A stretch of 64,000 bases of DNA, taken from Dysosmobacter sp. Marseille-Q4140. GTDB taxonomy: Bacteria; Bacillota; Clostridia; Oscillospirales; Oscillospiraceae. The DNA is taken from the NCBI GenBank assembly GCA_018228705.1, contig CP073694.1:3236039-3300038 (forward strand). Reading direction: 5' to 3'. The notes beneath the pieces are model-generated. The model was not told where the DNA came from and made no database searches. It saw only the letters and a program-made list of their open reading frames with translations. The translations under genes and the position numbers were made by a program. Within the stretch, counting starts at the first letter, position 1. Every line of letters starts with the position of its first letter. This document shows, one piece after another, positions 1-9,837 of this stretch.

Positions 1-248
1 AGCTGACCGAGGAGCGCCGCAAGGAGCTGGTCAAGCAGATCCGCAAGTACGCGGAAAACGGCAAGGTGGCCATCCGCAACATCCGCCGGGACGCCATGGA
101 CAACTTCAAGAAGCAGGAGAAGAAGGCGGAGATCACCGAGGATGAGATGAAGCAGGTGGAAAAGGACCTGCAGAAGCTCACCGACGACAGCTGCAAGAAG
201 CTGGATGACCTGCTGACCAAGAAAGAGAAAGAATTGATGGCGGTCTGA
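1..248 (+). CDS. frr: Ribosome recycling factor, 3' end only
   Basis: This is the C-terminal part of ribosome recycling factor, which with EF-G splits post-termination ribosomes. The frame is open from base 3 and ends at the TGA at 246-248; the 5' end lies outside the window. The visible part is the charged helical region typical of the RRF three-helix bundle, with the family-like run of NIRRDAMD followed by alternating Lys/Glu helices. The stop overlaps the uppS start (TGATG), so the two are translationally coupled. The frr-uppS-cdsA order is conserved in Firmicutes, which supports the call despite truncation. Confidence 0.93.
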   Translation, partial: LTEERRKELVKQIRKYAENGKVAIRNIRRDAMDNFKKQEKKAEITEDEMKQVEKDLQKLTDDSCKKLDDLLTKKEKELMAV

Positions 249-1021
249 TGGCAGAACGTATGAGACAAAACGAGACAGGGCAGGCCGCCGGCCTGCCCTG
301 TTCCAAGGAGATGGGGGTCCCCCGGCACATCGCCATCATCATGGACGGCAACGGCCGCTGGGCTACCCGCCGGGGCCTGCCCCGCACCGCCGGCCACAAG
401 GCCGGGGCGGAGACCTTCCGCCGCATCGCCACCTACTGCAAGGAACTAGGTGTGCAGTATCTGACCGTCTACGCTTTCTCCACGGAGAACTGGAAACGCT
501 CCGAGAGCGAGGTGGGCGCCATCATGCTGCTGCTGAAGAAGTATCTGCTGGAGGCGGTGGACACCATGGAGCGGGACCACATCCGGCTCCACTTCTTCGG
601 GGACATGACCCCCATCGCCCCGGAGCTGCGGGCCCTGGCCCGGGAGACCGACGAGATCACCGAGCACCTGTCCAGGGATGATTTCCAGGCCAACGTCTGC
701 CTCAACTACGGCGGCCGGGACGAGATCCTCCGGGCGGCGCGGCGCTTTGCCGCGGAGTGCGCGGCGGGGGAGAAGCGGCCTGAGGACCTGGACGAGGCGC
801 TGTTCTCCTCCTATCTGGACTCCGCCGGCATCCCGGACCCGGAGCTCATCATCCGGCCCAGCGGGGAGCAGCGGCTTTCGAACTTCCTGCTCTGGCAGTG
901 CGCCTACGCGGAGTTCTACTACACCGACACCCTCTGGCCGGACTTTGACGAGGCGGAGCTGGACCGGGCCATCGCGGCCTATCAAAGCCGCGACAGACGA
1001 TTTGGAGGCGTGAAAAAATGA
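248..1021 (+). CDS. uppS: Isoprenyl transferase (undecaprenyl diphosphate synthase)
   Basis: Cis-prenyltransferase that condenses IPP onto farnesyl-PP to make the C55 lipid carrier for peptidoglycan and wall polymers. The N-terminal motif HIAIIMDGNGRWA (residues about 27-39) carries the catalytic Asp. FSTENW and the late RPSGEQRLSNFLLWQ segment bind substrate and Mg; the Thr common in the RTSGE form is Pro here. At 257 aa it has normal length. The first ~20 residues are less conserved, so a slightly later start is possible, but the ATG directly overlaps the frr stop. It is followed by cdsA with an ATGA overlap. Confidence 0.96.
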   Translation: MAERMRQNETGQAAGLPCSKEMGVPRHIAIIMDGNGRWATRRGLPRTAGHKAGAETFRRIATYCKELGVQYLTVYAFSTENWKRSESEVGAIMLLLKKYLLEAVDTMERDHIRLHFFGDMTPIAPELRALARETDEITEHLSRDDFQANVCLNYGGRDEILRAARRFAAECAAGEKRPEDLDEALFSSYLDSAGIPDPELIIRPSGEQRLSNFLLWQCAYAEFYYTDTLWPDFDEAELDRAIAAYQSRDRRFGGVKK

Positions 1022-1893
1022 GTTCTCTGAAAGCGCGGGTCCTGGTGGCCGTGGTGGGCATCCCCTTTTTGCTGCTGGTGCTGGGCTGGGCCCCGGACTG
1101 GGCGACCATGGTGCTGCTGGCCCTGATGTGCGCCGTCGGCGCCTGGGAGCTGATGCACGCCGTGGCCGCTGAGGCGGGGAAGCCCCTGCTCCCGCTGACG
1201 GTGCTGGCGGCGGTGCTGGTGCCGGTGTGTGTGTACGGGGAGCTGACCATCCGGTATGCGAAGCTGACCGCCCTGCCGGTCCTGCCCCTGACGGGGCTGC
1301 TGGGGGCGGTGCTGGTGCTGGCGCTGTTCGTAGTGGCCATCCTCCGGTACGACAGGGAGCGGCCCGTGCCCTTTGCCGTCCTGACCGCCGCGGTGTTTGC
1401 CGGGCTGGTGTTCCCGCTGATGCTCAGCTGCCTGCTGCGGCTGCGGATGGCATACGGCAGCGAGGGCGGAGAGATCGTCGGCCGGATCATGGTCTTTCTG
1501 CCCCTTTGCGTCTCCTTTGGCAGCGATACCCTGGCCTACTTTGTGGGCTGCACCCTGGGTAAACACAGGCTGTCCCCCCGTGTCAGCCCCAAGAAAAGCG
1601 TGGAGGGCGCCGTGGGCGGACTGATCGGCGGCGTGCTGGGCACGCTGCTGCTGACCTGGATCGGCGCGCATATCATCACCGACGCGTTCATGGGCCCCCG
1701 GGAGATCCTGTTTTTCGGCCTGGTGGGCAGCGCCGTCAGCCAGATCGGGGACCTGAGCTTCTCCGTCATCAAGCGGGAGTTCGGCGTCAAGGACTACGGC
1801 CATCTGCTGCCGGGCCACGGCGGCATCCTGGACCGGTTCGACAGCGTGACCTTCGCGGCGCCCTTCGTGTGGCTGCTGTTACAGCTGCTCTGA
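1018..1893 (+). CDS. cdsA: Phosphatidate cytidylyltransferase
   Basis: Integral membrane enzyme that makes CDP-diacylglycerol from phosphatidic acid and CTP, the entry to phospholipid head-group synthesis. Nearly the whole 291-aa protein is hydrophobic, with about eight membrane segments. The C-terminal CDS signature is complete: SVIKREFGVKDYGHLLPGHG followed by GILDRFD (residues about 245-272), with the two catalytic Asp. The ATG overlaps the uppS stop, indicating one operon. Function assignment is secure from the signature. Confidence 0.96.
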   Translation: MSSLKARVLVAVVGIPFLLLVLGWAPDWATMVLLALMCAVGAWELMHAVAAEAGKPLLPLTVLAAVLVPVCVYGELTIRYAKLTALPVLPLTGLLGAVLVLALFVVAILRYDRERPVPFAVLTAAVFAGLVFPLMLSCLLRLRMAYGSEGGEIVGRIMVFLPLCVSFGSDTLAYFVGCTLGKHRLSPRVSPKKSVEGAVGGLIGGVLGTLLLTWIGAHIITDAFMGPREILFFGLVGSAVSQIGDLSFSVIKREFGVKDYGHLLPGHGGILDRFDSVTFAAPFVWLLLQLL

Positions 1894-1942
1894 GGGACGC
1901 TTTGCGGATTTTAGGATTGTTTTCAGCATTGAGGAATAGACT

Positions 1943-3088
1943 ATGAGCAAAACGATTTCCATTTTGGGCTCCACCGGTTCCATCGGCCGCCAGACATTGG
2001 ACGTGGCGGAGCAGATGGGCCTGCGGCTGGCGGCCATCACCGCCCGGTCCAGCGTGGACCGGGTGGAGGAGCAGGTGCGGAAATTCCGTCCGTCCCTGGC
2101 GGTCCTCACCGATGAGGCCGCCGCCAGGGATCTGGCCGTGCGGCTGGCGGACACCGGTACGAAGGTGATCGGCGGTCCGGAGGGATTGCTGGAGGCCGCC
2201 GTGCTGCCGGAGGCGGACACGGTGGTCACCGCCGTGGTGGGCATGGTGGGCCTGAAGCCGACCCTGGCCGCCATTGAGGCGAAAAAGCGCATCGCTCTTG
2301 CCAACAAGGAGACCCTGGTCTGCGCCGGGCAGCTGGTCATGGACGCGGCGGACCGCTTTGGGGCGGAGATCGTGCCGGTGGACAGCGAGCACTCCGCCAT
2401 CTTCCAGTGCGTTCAGGGCTGCCGCGACCGCCGGGAGATCCGGCGGCTGATTTTGACCTGCTCCGGCGGGCCTTTCTACGGCATGACCAGGGAAGAGGCG
2501 GGTCGGATGACCCGGGCGGACGCCCTGCGCCACCCCAACTGGACCATGGGCCCCAAGATCACCGTGGACTGCGCCACGCTGATGAACAAGGGCCTGGAGG
2601 TCATCGAGGCCATGCGTCTGTACCGCCTGCCCCTCTCCCAGGTGTCGGTGGTGATCCACCGCCAGTCCATTGTCCACTCCCTGGTGGAGTACCGGGACGG
2701 CGCCGTGCTGGCCCAGCTGGGCACGCCGGATATGCGCCTGCCCATCCGCTACGCCATGACGTATCCCAACCGGGGCGAGAGCCCGGCGGAGCCCCTGGAC
2801 CTGCTGACCTGCCCGCCGCTGACCTTCGCCCAGCCGGACCGGGAGGTGTTCCCCTGCCTTTCGCTGGCGGAGGAGGCCGCGGAGGCGGGCGGCACCGCCT
2901 GCGCCGTGCTGAACGCCGCCAACGAGGCGGCGGTGGAGCTGTTCCTGGCGGAGAAGATCGGCTTTTACGACATTCCCCGCCTGGTGGCCCTGGCCCGGGA
3001 ACAGGTGGACGTGCGGCAGGACCCGGCCCTGGAGGATATCCTGGCGGCAGACGCTGCCGCAAGGGACGTGGTCCGGGCACGATTTTAA
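1943..3088 (+). CDS. dxr: 1-deoxy-D-xylulose-5-phosphate reductoisomerase
   Basis: Second step of the MEP isoprenoid pathway: NADPH-dependent rearrangement and reduction of DXP to MEP. The N-terminal Rossmann motif GSTGSIGRQTLDV (residues about 8-20) binds NADPH. LANKETLVCAG and the metal-ligand segment VDSEHSAIFQ follow, then the substrate-loop region HPNWTMGPKITVD. 381 aa is the usual size. It lies 49 bp after cdsA and 20 bp before rseP in the same operon; ispG further down supplies another MEP step and uppS consumes the product. Confidence 0.97.
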   Translation: MSKTISILGSTGSIGRQTLDVAEQMGLRLAAITARSSVDRVEEQVRKFRPSLAVLTDEAAARDLAVRLADTGTKVIGGPEGLLEAAVLPEADTVVTAVVGMVGLKPTLAAIEAKKRIALANKETLVCAGQLVMDAADRFGAEIVPVDSEHSAIFQCVQGCRDRREIRRLILTCSGGPFYGMTREEAGRMTRADALRHPNWTMGPKITVDCATLMNKGLEVIEAMRLYRLPLSQVSVVIHRQSIVHSLVEYRDGAVLAQLGTPDMRLPIRYAMTYPNRGESPAEPLDLLTCPPLTFAQPDREVFPCLSLAEEAAEAGGTACAVLNAANEAAVELFLAEKIGFYDIPRLVALAREQVDVRQDPALEDILAADAAARDVVRARF

Positions 3089-3108
3089 GAATTTGAGGAG
3101 CAACGCGC

Positions 3109-4173
3109 ATGATTTTGTATATCCTGGCGGCCATTTTGATCTTCGGCGTGCTGATCGCCGTCCATGAGTTCGGCCATTTTATCACCGCCAAGCTCTGCGG
3201 CGTGCGGGTCAACGAGTTCTCCATCGGCATGGGGCCCCAGATCTGGGGCCGCACGGTGGGGGAGACGGAGTACTCCCTGCGGGCGCTGCCCATCGGGGGC
3301 TTCTGCGCCATGGAGGGAGAGGACAGCACCTCTGACGACGAGCGGTCCCTGACCAGTCAGGGCTTCTGGAAGCAGGCGCTGATCTTCGCCGCCGGGTCCA
3401 TCATGAATTTCCTGACGGGCCTTTTGATCGTGCTGATCCTGTACAGCGGCACCGCCGCCTTTTACACCACCCAGGTCCTGGACTTCGCGCCGGAGTTCCC
3501 CGCCCAGGGGGACGGCGGTCTCCAGCCCGGGGACCAGCTCTGGACCATCAACGGCGAGCGGGTGTATTTGTACAGCGACGTGAGCTTGCTGCTGAGCCTG
3601 GACGGCGACGGTCTGGTGGACATGGAGGTCCGCCGGGACGGGGAGGTGGTGGACCTGGGCCAGATCCCCCTGGCCTACGGCACCTACTCCGACGAAAACG
3701 GCGAGCCGTACCAGGGACTGGGCTGGACCATCGGTGTGGAAAAGGCCACCCTGGGCGCCAAGCTGCGCACCAGCTGGCTCAACACCATCGACTTTGTGCG
3801 GATCGTGCGGCTGAGCTTGCAGATGTTCTTTACCGGCGAGGCCGGGATGGAGGACCTCAGCGGCCCGGTGGGCATCGTCTCCGCCATCACCCAGGTGGGG
3901 TCGGAGTCTCCCACCCTCCGGGACGCGGTGGAGAACATCCTGTACTTCGCCGCCATGATCGCCGTGAACCTGGCGGTGATGAACCTGCTGCCCATTCCCG
4001 CCCTGGACGGGGGGAAGATCTTCTTTTTGATCGTGGACACCCTGGCCTTCCGCCTGTTCCGGAAGAAGATCCCGGAGAAGTACGAGATGGCCGTCAATAC
4101 CGCGGGCTTCGTGGTGCTGATGGGCTTCATGGCGGTGGTCACCTTCCAGGATGTGTTCAAGCTGATCCGGTGA
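3109..4173 (+). CDS. rseP: Site-2 membrane metalloprotease RseP/RasP
   Basis: M50 intramembrane zinc protease that cuts anti-sigma factors and remnant signal peptides within the membrane. The zinc motif HEFGH sits in the first membrane helix (H19, E20, H23). A PDZ domain occupies about residues 115-200. The third zinc ligand lies in PIPALDGGK (about 298-306), in a later membrane helix. 354 aa is close to the usual Gram-positive length. The gene follows dxr, as in Bacillus. The targets cannot be told from sequence. Confidence 0.95.
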   Translation: MILYILAAILIFGVLIAVHEFGHFITAKLCGVRVNEFSIGMGPQIWGRTVGETEYSLRALPIGGFCAMEGEDSTSDDERSLTSQGFWKQALIFAAGSIMNFLTGLLIVLILYSGTAAFYTTQVLDFAPEFPAQGDGGLQPGDQLWTINGERVYLYSDVSLLLSLDGDGLVDMEVRRDGEVVDLGQIPLAYGTYSDENGEPYQGLGWTIGVEKATLGAKLRTSWLNTIDFVRIVRLSLQMFFTGEAGMEDLSGPVGIVSAITQVGSESPTLRDAVENILYFAAMIAVNLAVMNLLPIPALDGGKIFFLIVDTLAFRLFRKKIPEKYEMAVNTAGFVVLMGFMAVVTFQDVFKLIR

Positions 4174-4186
4174 GGAGGCGGACGCC

Positions 4187-4705
4187 GTGACGGACTTTGT
4201 GCTGCGGCCCTGGGAGGAGGCGGACGCCGCCTCCCTGGTCCGCTGGGCCGACGACCCGGCCGTGGCTGCCAACCTCCGGGACGTGTTCCCCAGCCCCTAC
4301 ACCCCGGCGGACGCGGCGTGGTTCCTCCGGGACTGCATGGATCGGGAGGGCCGGGACCAGCTGTGCCGGGCCATCGCCCTCGGCGGCGAGGCCGTGGGCT
4401 GCGTCACCGTGACCCTCGGCACCGACGTGGGCCGGAGGAGCGCGGAGCTGGGCTACTGGCTGGGCCGGGCCTGGTGGGGACAGGGCATCATGACGGAGGC
4501 GGTGGGGCGGATGTGCCGCCTGGCCTTCTCCGTCTGGGACATCCTCCGCATCCAGGCGGAGGTGTTCGCCCCTAATACCGGCTCCCGCCGGGTGCTGGAA
4601 AAAGCCGGGTTCACCCTGGAGGGGACCCGGCGCGCTGCTGTGTACAAAAACGGGCAGGTGACGGACGCCTGCGTCTACGCCTTGCTGAAGGAGGAACGGA
4701 CATGA
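4187..4705 (+). CDS. GNAT-family N-acetyltransferase (RimJ/RimL-like)
   Basis: 172-aa acetyltransferase resembling the RimJ/RimL type that acetylates protein N-termini or small amines from acetyl-CoA. The N-terminal LRPWEEADA begins the fold. The acetyl-CoA region is GYWLGRAWWGQGIMTEAVGR (about 85-104), followed by the typical NTGSRRVLEKAGF (about 128-140). The start is GTG at 4187, 8 bases after a TGAGGAGG ribosome site that overlaps the rseP stop. Its stop overlaps the ispG ATG. The substrate is unknown; it lies where proS is found in many Firmicutes. Confidence 0.85.
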   Translation: MTDFVLRPWEEADAASLVRWADDPAVAANLRDVFPSPYTPADAAWFLRDCMDREGRDQLCRAIALGGEAVGCVTVTLGTDVGRRSAELGYWLGRAWWGQGIMTEAVGRMCRLAFSVWDILRIQAEVFAPNTGSRRVLEKAGFTLEGTRRAAVYKNGQVTDACVYALLKEERT

Positions 4706-5739
4706 CGAAACGACTGATGGTGGGCGCTGTGCCGGTGGGCGGCGGCGCCCCCGTTTCCATTCAGTCCATGTGCAACACCAAGACCGACGATGTGGACGCC
4801 ACCGTGGCCCAGACCCTGGCCCTGGAGGCCGCCGGGTGCGAGATCATCCGGGTGGCCATCCCCGACCAGGCGGCGGCGGAGGCGGTGGACAAGATCAAGG
4901 AGCGCATCCACATCCCCCTGATCGCCGACATCCACTTCAACTACAAGTACGCCCTGGCGTGCGCCGAGCGGGGCATCGACGCCATCCGCATCAACCCCGG
5001 CAACATCGGCGGGGAGGACAAGGTCAAGGCCGTGGCGGACATGTGCCGCAGCAAGGGCATCCCCATCCGCATCGGCGTCAACGGCGGGTCTTTGGAAAAG
5101 GAGCTGCGGGCCAAGTACGGCGGCGTCACCGCCGAGGCGCTGGTGGAGAGCGCCATGGGCCACGTGGCCCTTCTCAACAAGTTCGACTTCGACGATATCT
5201 GCATCTCCGTCAAGTGCTCCGACGTGCCGCTGACCATGGCGGCCTACCGGCTGCTCTCCGAGCGGACGGACTATCCCCTGCACCTGGGCGTCACCGAGGC
5301 GGGCACGCCCTCTATGGGGATGGTGAAGTCCGCCATGGGCATTGGCGGCCTGCTGTGCATGGGCATCGGGGACACCATCCGGGTGACGCTGACCGCCGAC
5401 CCGGTGGAGGAGATCTATGCCGCCAAGAAGATCCTCAGGGCGGCGGGCCTGCGGAAGGAGGGCGTGAACCTGATCGCCTGTCCCACCTGCGGTCGCACCC
5501 GCATCGATCTGATCCCCATGGCCGAGGAGGTGGAGCGGCGGCTCATGAACTGCGAAAAGAACATCACCGTGGCGGTGATGGGCTGCGCCGTCAACGGCCC
5601 CGGCGAGGCCGCCGCCGCGGACATCGGCATCGCCGGCGGCAAGGGCGAGGGCCTGATCTTCCGGAAAGGGGAGATCCTTTACAAGGTCCCCCAGGAGCAG
5701 CTTGTGGACAAGCTGATGGAGGAGATCGAGAAGCTGTGA
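4702..5739 (+). CDS. ispG: 4-hydroxy-3-methylbut-2-enyl diphosphate synthase (flavodoxin)
   Basis: Penultimate MEP-pathway enzyme: reductive conversion of MEcPP to HMBPP with a [4Fe-4S] cluster. The TIM-barrel part carries ADIHFNYKYAL and RINPGNIGG. The C-terminal part holds the cluster ligands C260 and C263 in CPTCGR and C295 in GCAVNGPGEA. At 345 aa it is the compact bacterial form. It overlaps the acetyltransferase stop by ATGA. With dxr and uppS it makes this operon an isoprenoid-to-lipid-carrier unit. Confidence 0.97.
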   Translation: MTKRLMVGAVPVGGGAPVSIQSMCNTKTDDVDATVAQTLALEAAGCEIIRVAIPDQAAAEAVDKIKERIHIPLIADIHFNYKYALACAERGIDAIRINPGNIGGEDKVKAVADMCRSKGIPIRIGVNGGSLEKELRAKYGGVTAEALVESAMGHVALLNKFDFDDICISVKCSDVPLTMAAYRLLSERTDYPLHLGVTEAGTPSMGMVKSAMGIGGLLCMGIGDTIRVTLTADPVEEIYAAKKILRAAGLRKEGVNLIACPTCGRTRIDLIPMAEEVERRLMNCEKNITVAVMGCAVNGPGEAAAADIGIAGGKGEGLIFRKGEILYKVPQEQLVDKLMEEIEKL

Positions 5740-5787
5740 CCGGGCCATGGAGGCCCGTTTGAGAGAACGCGTACAAGAGAGGCAAGC

Positions 5788-8700
5788 ATGTCAAGAGATA
5801 TCCCGTTTTTTGAAATGTTTACGGAGCTGCAGCTGTCCGGTGAGCTGCGCCTGGCCCTGGCGGGCGCCGTCATCAACAGCGCCTCCATCGACCAGGCCGC
5901 CATGGCATTGAAGCTGCACCTGACCACCCAGATCGAACTGGGGGAGGCGGAGGCGGCGGAGCTGAAGCGCCTGCTCTCCGGGGTCTACGGCTTCCGGACC
6001 GTGGAGGTGGAGGCCGTGTGCAAGGCCCCGCAGCCCCGTTTCGAGCCTGCCGCCCCGGCGGCCTCCGCCGGAAACGGCGGGAAGAAGGAGGCCCCCAAGC
6101 CCGGCAAGGTGCTCATGGGCAAGCCCATCAAGTCCCGGCCCGGTCCCATGAAAGACCTGGACCTGAAAATGGGCACCGCCACAGTGGAGGGCAAGGTCTT
6201 TGCCTTCGAGTGCCGGGAGACCCGGCGGCCGGGCATGTGGCGGCTGAGCTTCGACATGACCGACTACACCAACTCCGTCACCGTCCAGAAGAACCTGACG
6301 GAGAAGGAGGCCCAGCAGCTGGAGGGGGCCATCAAGCCCGGCATGTGGCTGCTGGTCCAGGGCAAGATGGAGCCCACCTGGGACGGCAAGGACATCCAGC
6401 TCAACCCCTACCATATCTGCATCACGGACCATCCCAAGCGAGAGGACACCGCGCCGGAGAAGCGGGTGGAGCTGCACCTGCACACCCGCATGAGCAACAT
6501 GGACGCCCTGACGGACACCAAGGCGGCGGTGGAGACCGCCATCCGCTGGGGCCACCCGGCTATCGCCATTACGGACCACGGCGTGGCCCAGTCCTTCCCG
6601 GACGCCTGGCACGCCGCCGGGGACAAGATCAAGCTGCTCTACGGCGTGGAGGGGTACTTTGTCAACAACCTGGACGACCGGGTGGTGGTCCACGGCGGCC
6701 AGGACTGCCCCCTGGACGGGGAGATCGTGTGCTTTGACATCGAGACCACCGGCCTGAAGGTAGACCGGGAGGCCATCACCGAGATCGGCGCCGTGGTGCT
6801 GCGCAATGGGGAGGTCTGCGAGCGGTTCCAGACCTTCGTGGACCCGGGCCGCCACCTGACGCCGGAGATCATCGGCCTCACCGGCATCACCGACGAGATG
6901 CTCCGGGGCGCGCCCCAGCTGAAGGAGGCCCTGACGGCCTTCCTGGACTTCGTGGGCGGGCGGCCCCTGGCGGCCCACAACGCCGAGTTCGACATCGGCT
7001 TCATCCGGGCGGGCTGCAAGAAGGTGGGTCTGCCCTTTACGCCCACCTACATCGACTCCCTGATCCTGGCTCAGAACCTGCTGCCGGACCTGGGGAAGTA
7101 CAAGCTGGACATCGTGGCGGACCGGCTGGAGCTGCCCACCTTCAACCACCACCGGGCCAGCGACGACGCCGCCACCGTGGGCTATATGCTGATCCCCTTC
7201 TGGAAGATGCTCCACGAGCGGGGGGTGGATACCCTCCAGGCCGTGAACAAGGAAATGGAGAAGCTGCGGCCCCTGGGGAACAAGACCAACCGCTTCCCCA
7301 AGCATATCATCCTCATCGCCCAAAACAAGGTGGGCCTCAAGAACCTCTACCAGATGATCTCCGCCTCCAACCTCAAGTACTTCAAGCGGGTGCCCACCAT
7401 CCCCAAGACGCTGCTCAACGAGCACCGCCAGGGCATCATCGTGGGCTCCGCCTGCGAGGCCGGCGAGCTGTTCCGGGCCGTGGCGGACCACAAGGACTGG
7501 GAGGAGCTCAAGCGCATCGCCTCCTACTACGACTACCTGGAGATCCAGCCCCTTTGCAACAACGCCTTCATGCTCCGCAACGGCGACGCCCGGTCCGAGG
7601 AGGACCTGCGGGAGTTCAACCGCACCATCGTCCGCCTGGGCGAGGAGCTGGGCAAGCCCGTCTGCGCCACCGGCGACGTCCACTTCCTGGACCCGGAGGA
7701 CGAGGTCTACCGCCACATCCTGCTGGCCTCCAAGAAGTTCCCGGACGCCAACGCGCCGCTGCCCATCTACTTCAAGACCACCGACGAGATGCTCCGGGAG
7801 TTCTCCTACCTGGGGGAGGAGAAGGCCTACGAGGTGGTCATCACCAACCCCCGGAAGATCGCCGACATGGTGGAGTCTTTCGAGCTGCTGCCCAAGGACC
7901 TGTTCCCGCCGCGCCTTGAAAACTCCGAGGAGGAGCTCAACACCCTGGTGTGGGACAAGGTCCACCGGCTCTACGGCGAGGACCCGCCGAAGCTGATCGT
8001 GGACCGGCTGAACGTGGAGCTGGGCGGTATTCTGGGCAAGTACGACGTGGTGTACATGTCGGCCCAAAAGCTGGTCCAGCGCAGCCTGGAGAACGGCTAC
8101 CTGGTGGGCTCCCGTGGCTCCGTGGGCTCGTCTCTCGTGGCCTACATGTCCGGCATCACGGAGGTCAACTCCCTGCCGCCCCACTACCGCTGCCCCAACT
8201 GCAAGAACAGCGAATTCATCCTGGACGGGTCCTACGGCTGCGGCGCCGACATGCCGGACAAGGTCTGTCCCGTCTGCGGGACGAAGTACGTCAAGGACGG
8301 CTTCGACATCCCCTTCGAGACCTTCCTGGGCTTCGGCGGCGGCAAGGTGCCGGATATCGACCTGAACTTCTCCGGCGAGTATCAGGCCCGGGCTCACCGC
8401 CACGCCATCGAGATGTTCGGCGAGACCCAGGTGTTCCGGGCCGGCACCATCGGCACCCTGGCGGAAAAGACCGCCTACGGCTTCGTGAAGAAGTACCTGG
8501 AGGAAAACGGCATCACCGCCTGCCGGGCGGAGGAGAACCGCCTGACCCAAGGCTGCGTGGGCGTCCGGCGGACCACCGGCCAGCACCCCGGAGGCCTGGT
8601 GGTGGTCCCCGACGACATGGACATGGAGGACTTCTGTCCGGTCCAGCACCCGGCGGACGCCGATGACTCCGACACCATCACCACCCACTTTGAATACCAC

Positions 8701-9783
8701 TCCATGGAGGCCAACCTCCTGAAGCTGGACATGCTGGGACACGATGACCCCACCATGGTCCGCATGATGCAGGACCTGACCGGCGTGGACCCCCACGACA
8801 TCCCTCTGGACGACCCGGATACCATGTCCATCTTCACCTCCAGCAAGGTCCTGGGATACGAAAACGACGAGATCCTGGGCCCCACCGGGGCCGTGGCTAT
8901 CCCGGAGTTCAACACCCGGTTCACCCGCCAGATGCTGGTGGACACCCAGCCCAAGGACTTCAACACCCTGGTGCGCCTGTCCGGCTTCTCCCACGGCACC
9001 GACGTGTGGCTGGGCAACGCCCGGGACCTGATCGTCAGCGGCACGGCAAGCGTTCTGGAGACCGTGGGCTGCCGTGACGACATCATGCTCTACCTCATCT
9101 CCAAGGGCCTGGACCCCAAGATGAGCTTCAAGATCATGGAGAAGGTCCGAAAGGGCAAGGTGAAAAAGGGCGGCTTCGACGAGGGCTGGGTGGAGGCTAT
9201 GCGGGAGCACGAGGTGCCCGAGTGGTACATCGAGTCCCTGGCTAAGATCGGCTATCTCTTCCCGAAGGCCCACGCCGTGGCCTACGTCATGATGGCCTTC
9301 CGCATCGCCTGGTACAAGGTCCACGAGCCCCTGGCCTTCTACGCCACCTTCTTCTCCGTCCGGGCCAAGGCCTTCGACGCGGAGTACTGCTGCGCGGGTC
9401 TGGACGCGGTGAAGCGGAAGATCCGGGAGATCGAGAACAACAAGGACGCCACCGCCGTGGAGCAGAACTTGCTGACCACGCTGGAGGTGTGCTACGAGTT
9501 CTACCTCCGGGGCTTCCACTTCGACACCATCAACATCTACGAGTCCGACGCCACCAAGTTCAAGGTGACCAAGGACGGCCTTCTGCCGCCCTTCACCACG
9601 GTCCACGGCCTGGGCGAGGCCGCGGCCATCGACACGGTGGAAAAGCGGAAGGGGAAGGAGTTCATCTCCATCGAGGAGTTCGCCATGTGCTGCAACAAGC
9701 TCTCCAAGACCCACATCGAGCAGCTCAAGGCCCTGGGCGCCTTCGCCGGCATGGCGGAGACCAGCCAGCTGACGCTGTTTTGA
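5788..9783 (+). CDS. polC: DNA polymerase III alpha subunit, Gram-positive PolC type
   Basis: Main replicative polymerase of low-GC Gram-positives, with built-in 3'-5' proofreading. Order: N-terminal domain, OB fold (about 130-220), PHP part 1 (HLHTRMS, about 230), DEDDh exonuclease (FDIETTGL about 315; the later Asp in HHRASDDAA about 455-463), PHP part 2, polymerase palm with PDIDLNFSG (about 855-863), and a zinc knuckle CPNC...CPVCG typical of PolC near 800-835. 1331 aa is about 100 short of Bacillus PolC, mostly N-terminal. The ATG at 5788 follows a weak GAGAGG site. It ends the MEP operon; a separate dnaE lies at 35422. Confidence 0.97.
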   Translation: MSRDIPFFEMFTELQLSGELRLALAGAVINSASIDQAAMALKLHLTTQIELGEAEAAELKRLLSGVYGFRTVEVEAVCKAPQPRFEPAAPAASAGNGGKKEAPKPGKVLMGKPIKSRPGPMKDLDLKMGTATVEGKVFAFECRETRRPGMWRLSFDMTDYTNSVTVQKNLTEKEAQQLEGAIKPGMWLLVQGKMEPTWDGKDIQLNPYHICITDHPKREDTAPEKRVELHLHTRMSNMDALTDTKAAVETAIRWGHPAIAITDHGVAQSFPDAWHAAGDKIKLLYGVEGYFVNNLDDRVVVHGGQDCPLDGEIVCFDIETTGLKVDREAITEIGAVVLRNGEVCERFQTFVDPGRHLTPEIIGLTGITDEMLRGAPQLKEALTAFLDFVGGRPLAAHNAEFDIGFIRAGCKKVGLPFTPTYIDSLILAQNLLPDLGKYKLDIVADRLELPTFNHHRASDDAATVGYMLIPFWKMLHERGVDTLQAVNKEMEKLRPLGNKTNRFPKHIILIAQNKVGLKNLYQMISASNLKYFKRVPTIPKTLLNEHRQGIIVGSACEAGELFRAVADHKDWEELKRIASYYDYLEIQPLCNNAFMLRNGDARSEEDLREFNRTIVRLGEELGKPVCATGDVHFLDPEDEVYRHILLASKKFPDANAPLPIYFKTTDEMLREFSYLGEEKAYEVVITNPRKIADMVESFELLPKDLFPPRLENSEEELNTLVWDKVHRLYGEDPPKLIVDRLNVELGGILGKYDVVYMSAQKLVQRSLENGYLVGSRGSVGSSLVAYMSGITEVNSLPPHYRCPNCKNSEFILDGSYGCGADMPDKVCPVCGTKYVKDGFDIPFETFLGFGGGKVPDIDLNFSGEYQARAHRHAIEMFGETQVFRAGTIGTLAEKTAYGFVKKYLEENGITACRAEENRLTQGCVGVRRTTGQHPGGLVVVPDDMDMEDFCPVQHPADADDSDTITTHFEYHSMEANLLKLDMLGHDDPTMVRMMQDLTGVDPHDIPLDDPDTMSIFTSSKVLGYENDEILGPTGAVAIPEFNTRFTRQMLVDTQPKDFNTLVRLSGFSHGTDVWLGNARDLIVSGTASVLETVGCRDDIMLYLISKGLDPKMSFKIMEKVRKGKVKKGGFDEGWVEAMREHEVPEWYIESLAKIGYLFPKAHAVAYVMMAFRIAWYKVHEPLAFYATFFSVRAKAFDAEYCCAGLDAVKRKIREIENNKDATAVEQNLLTTLEVCYEFYLRGFHFDTINIYESDATKFKVTKDGLLPPFTTVHGLGEAAAIDTVEKRKGKEFISIEEFAMCCNKLSKTHIEQLKALGAFAGMAETSQLTLF

Positions 9784-9837
9784 ACCCCGCGGCAGAGGCC
9801 GCGTTCCATACATCACTTTATTTTTGGAGGTATCCCT

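Noticed and set aside
5791..9816. 1341-codon minus-strand frame opposite polC, and similar long shadows opposite dnaE, gpsA and the methyltransferase
   Set aside because: Long antisense frames arise from high GC and codon bias; they are His/Gly/Val repeats with no family signal.
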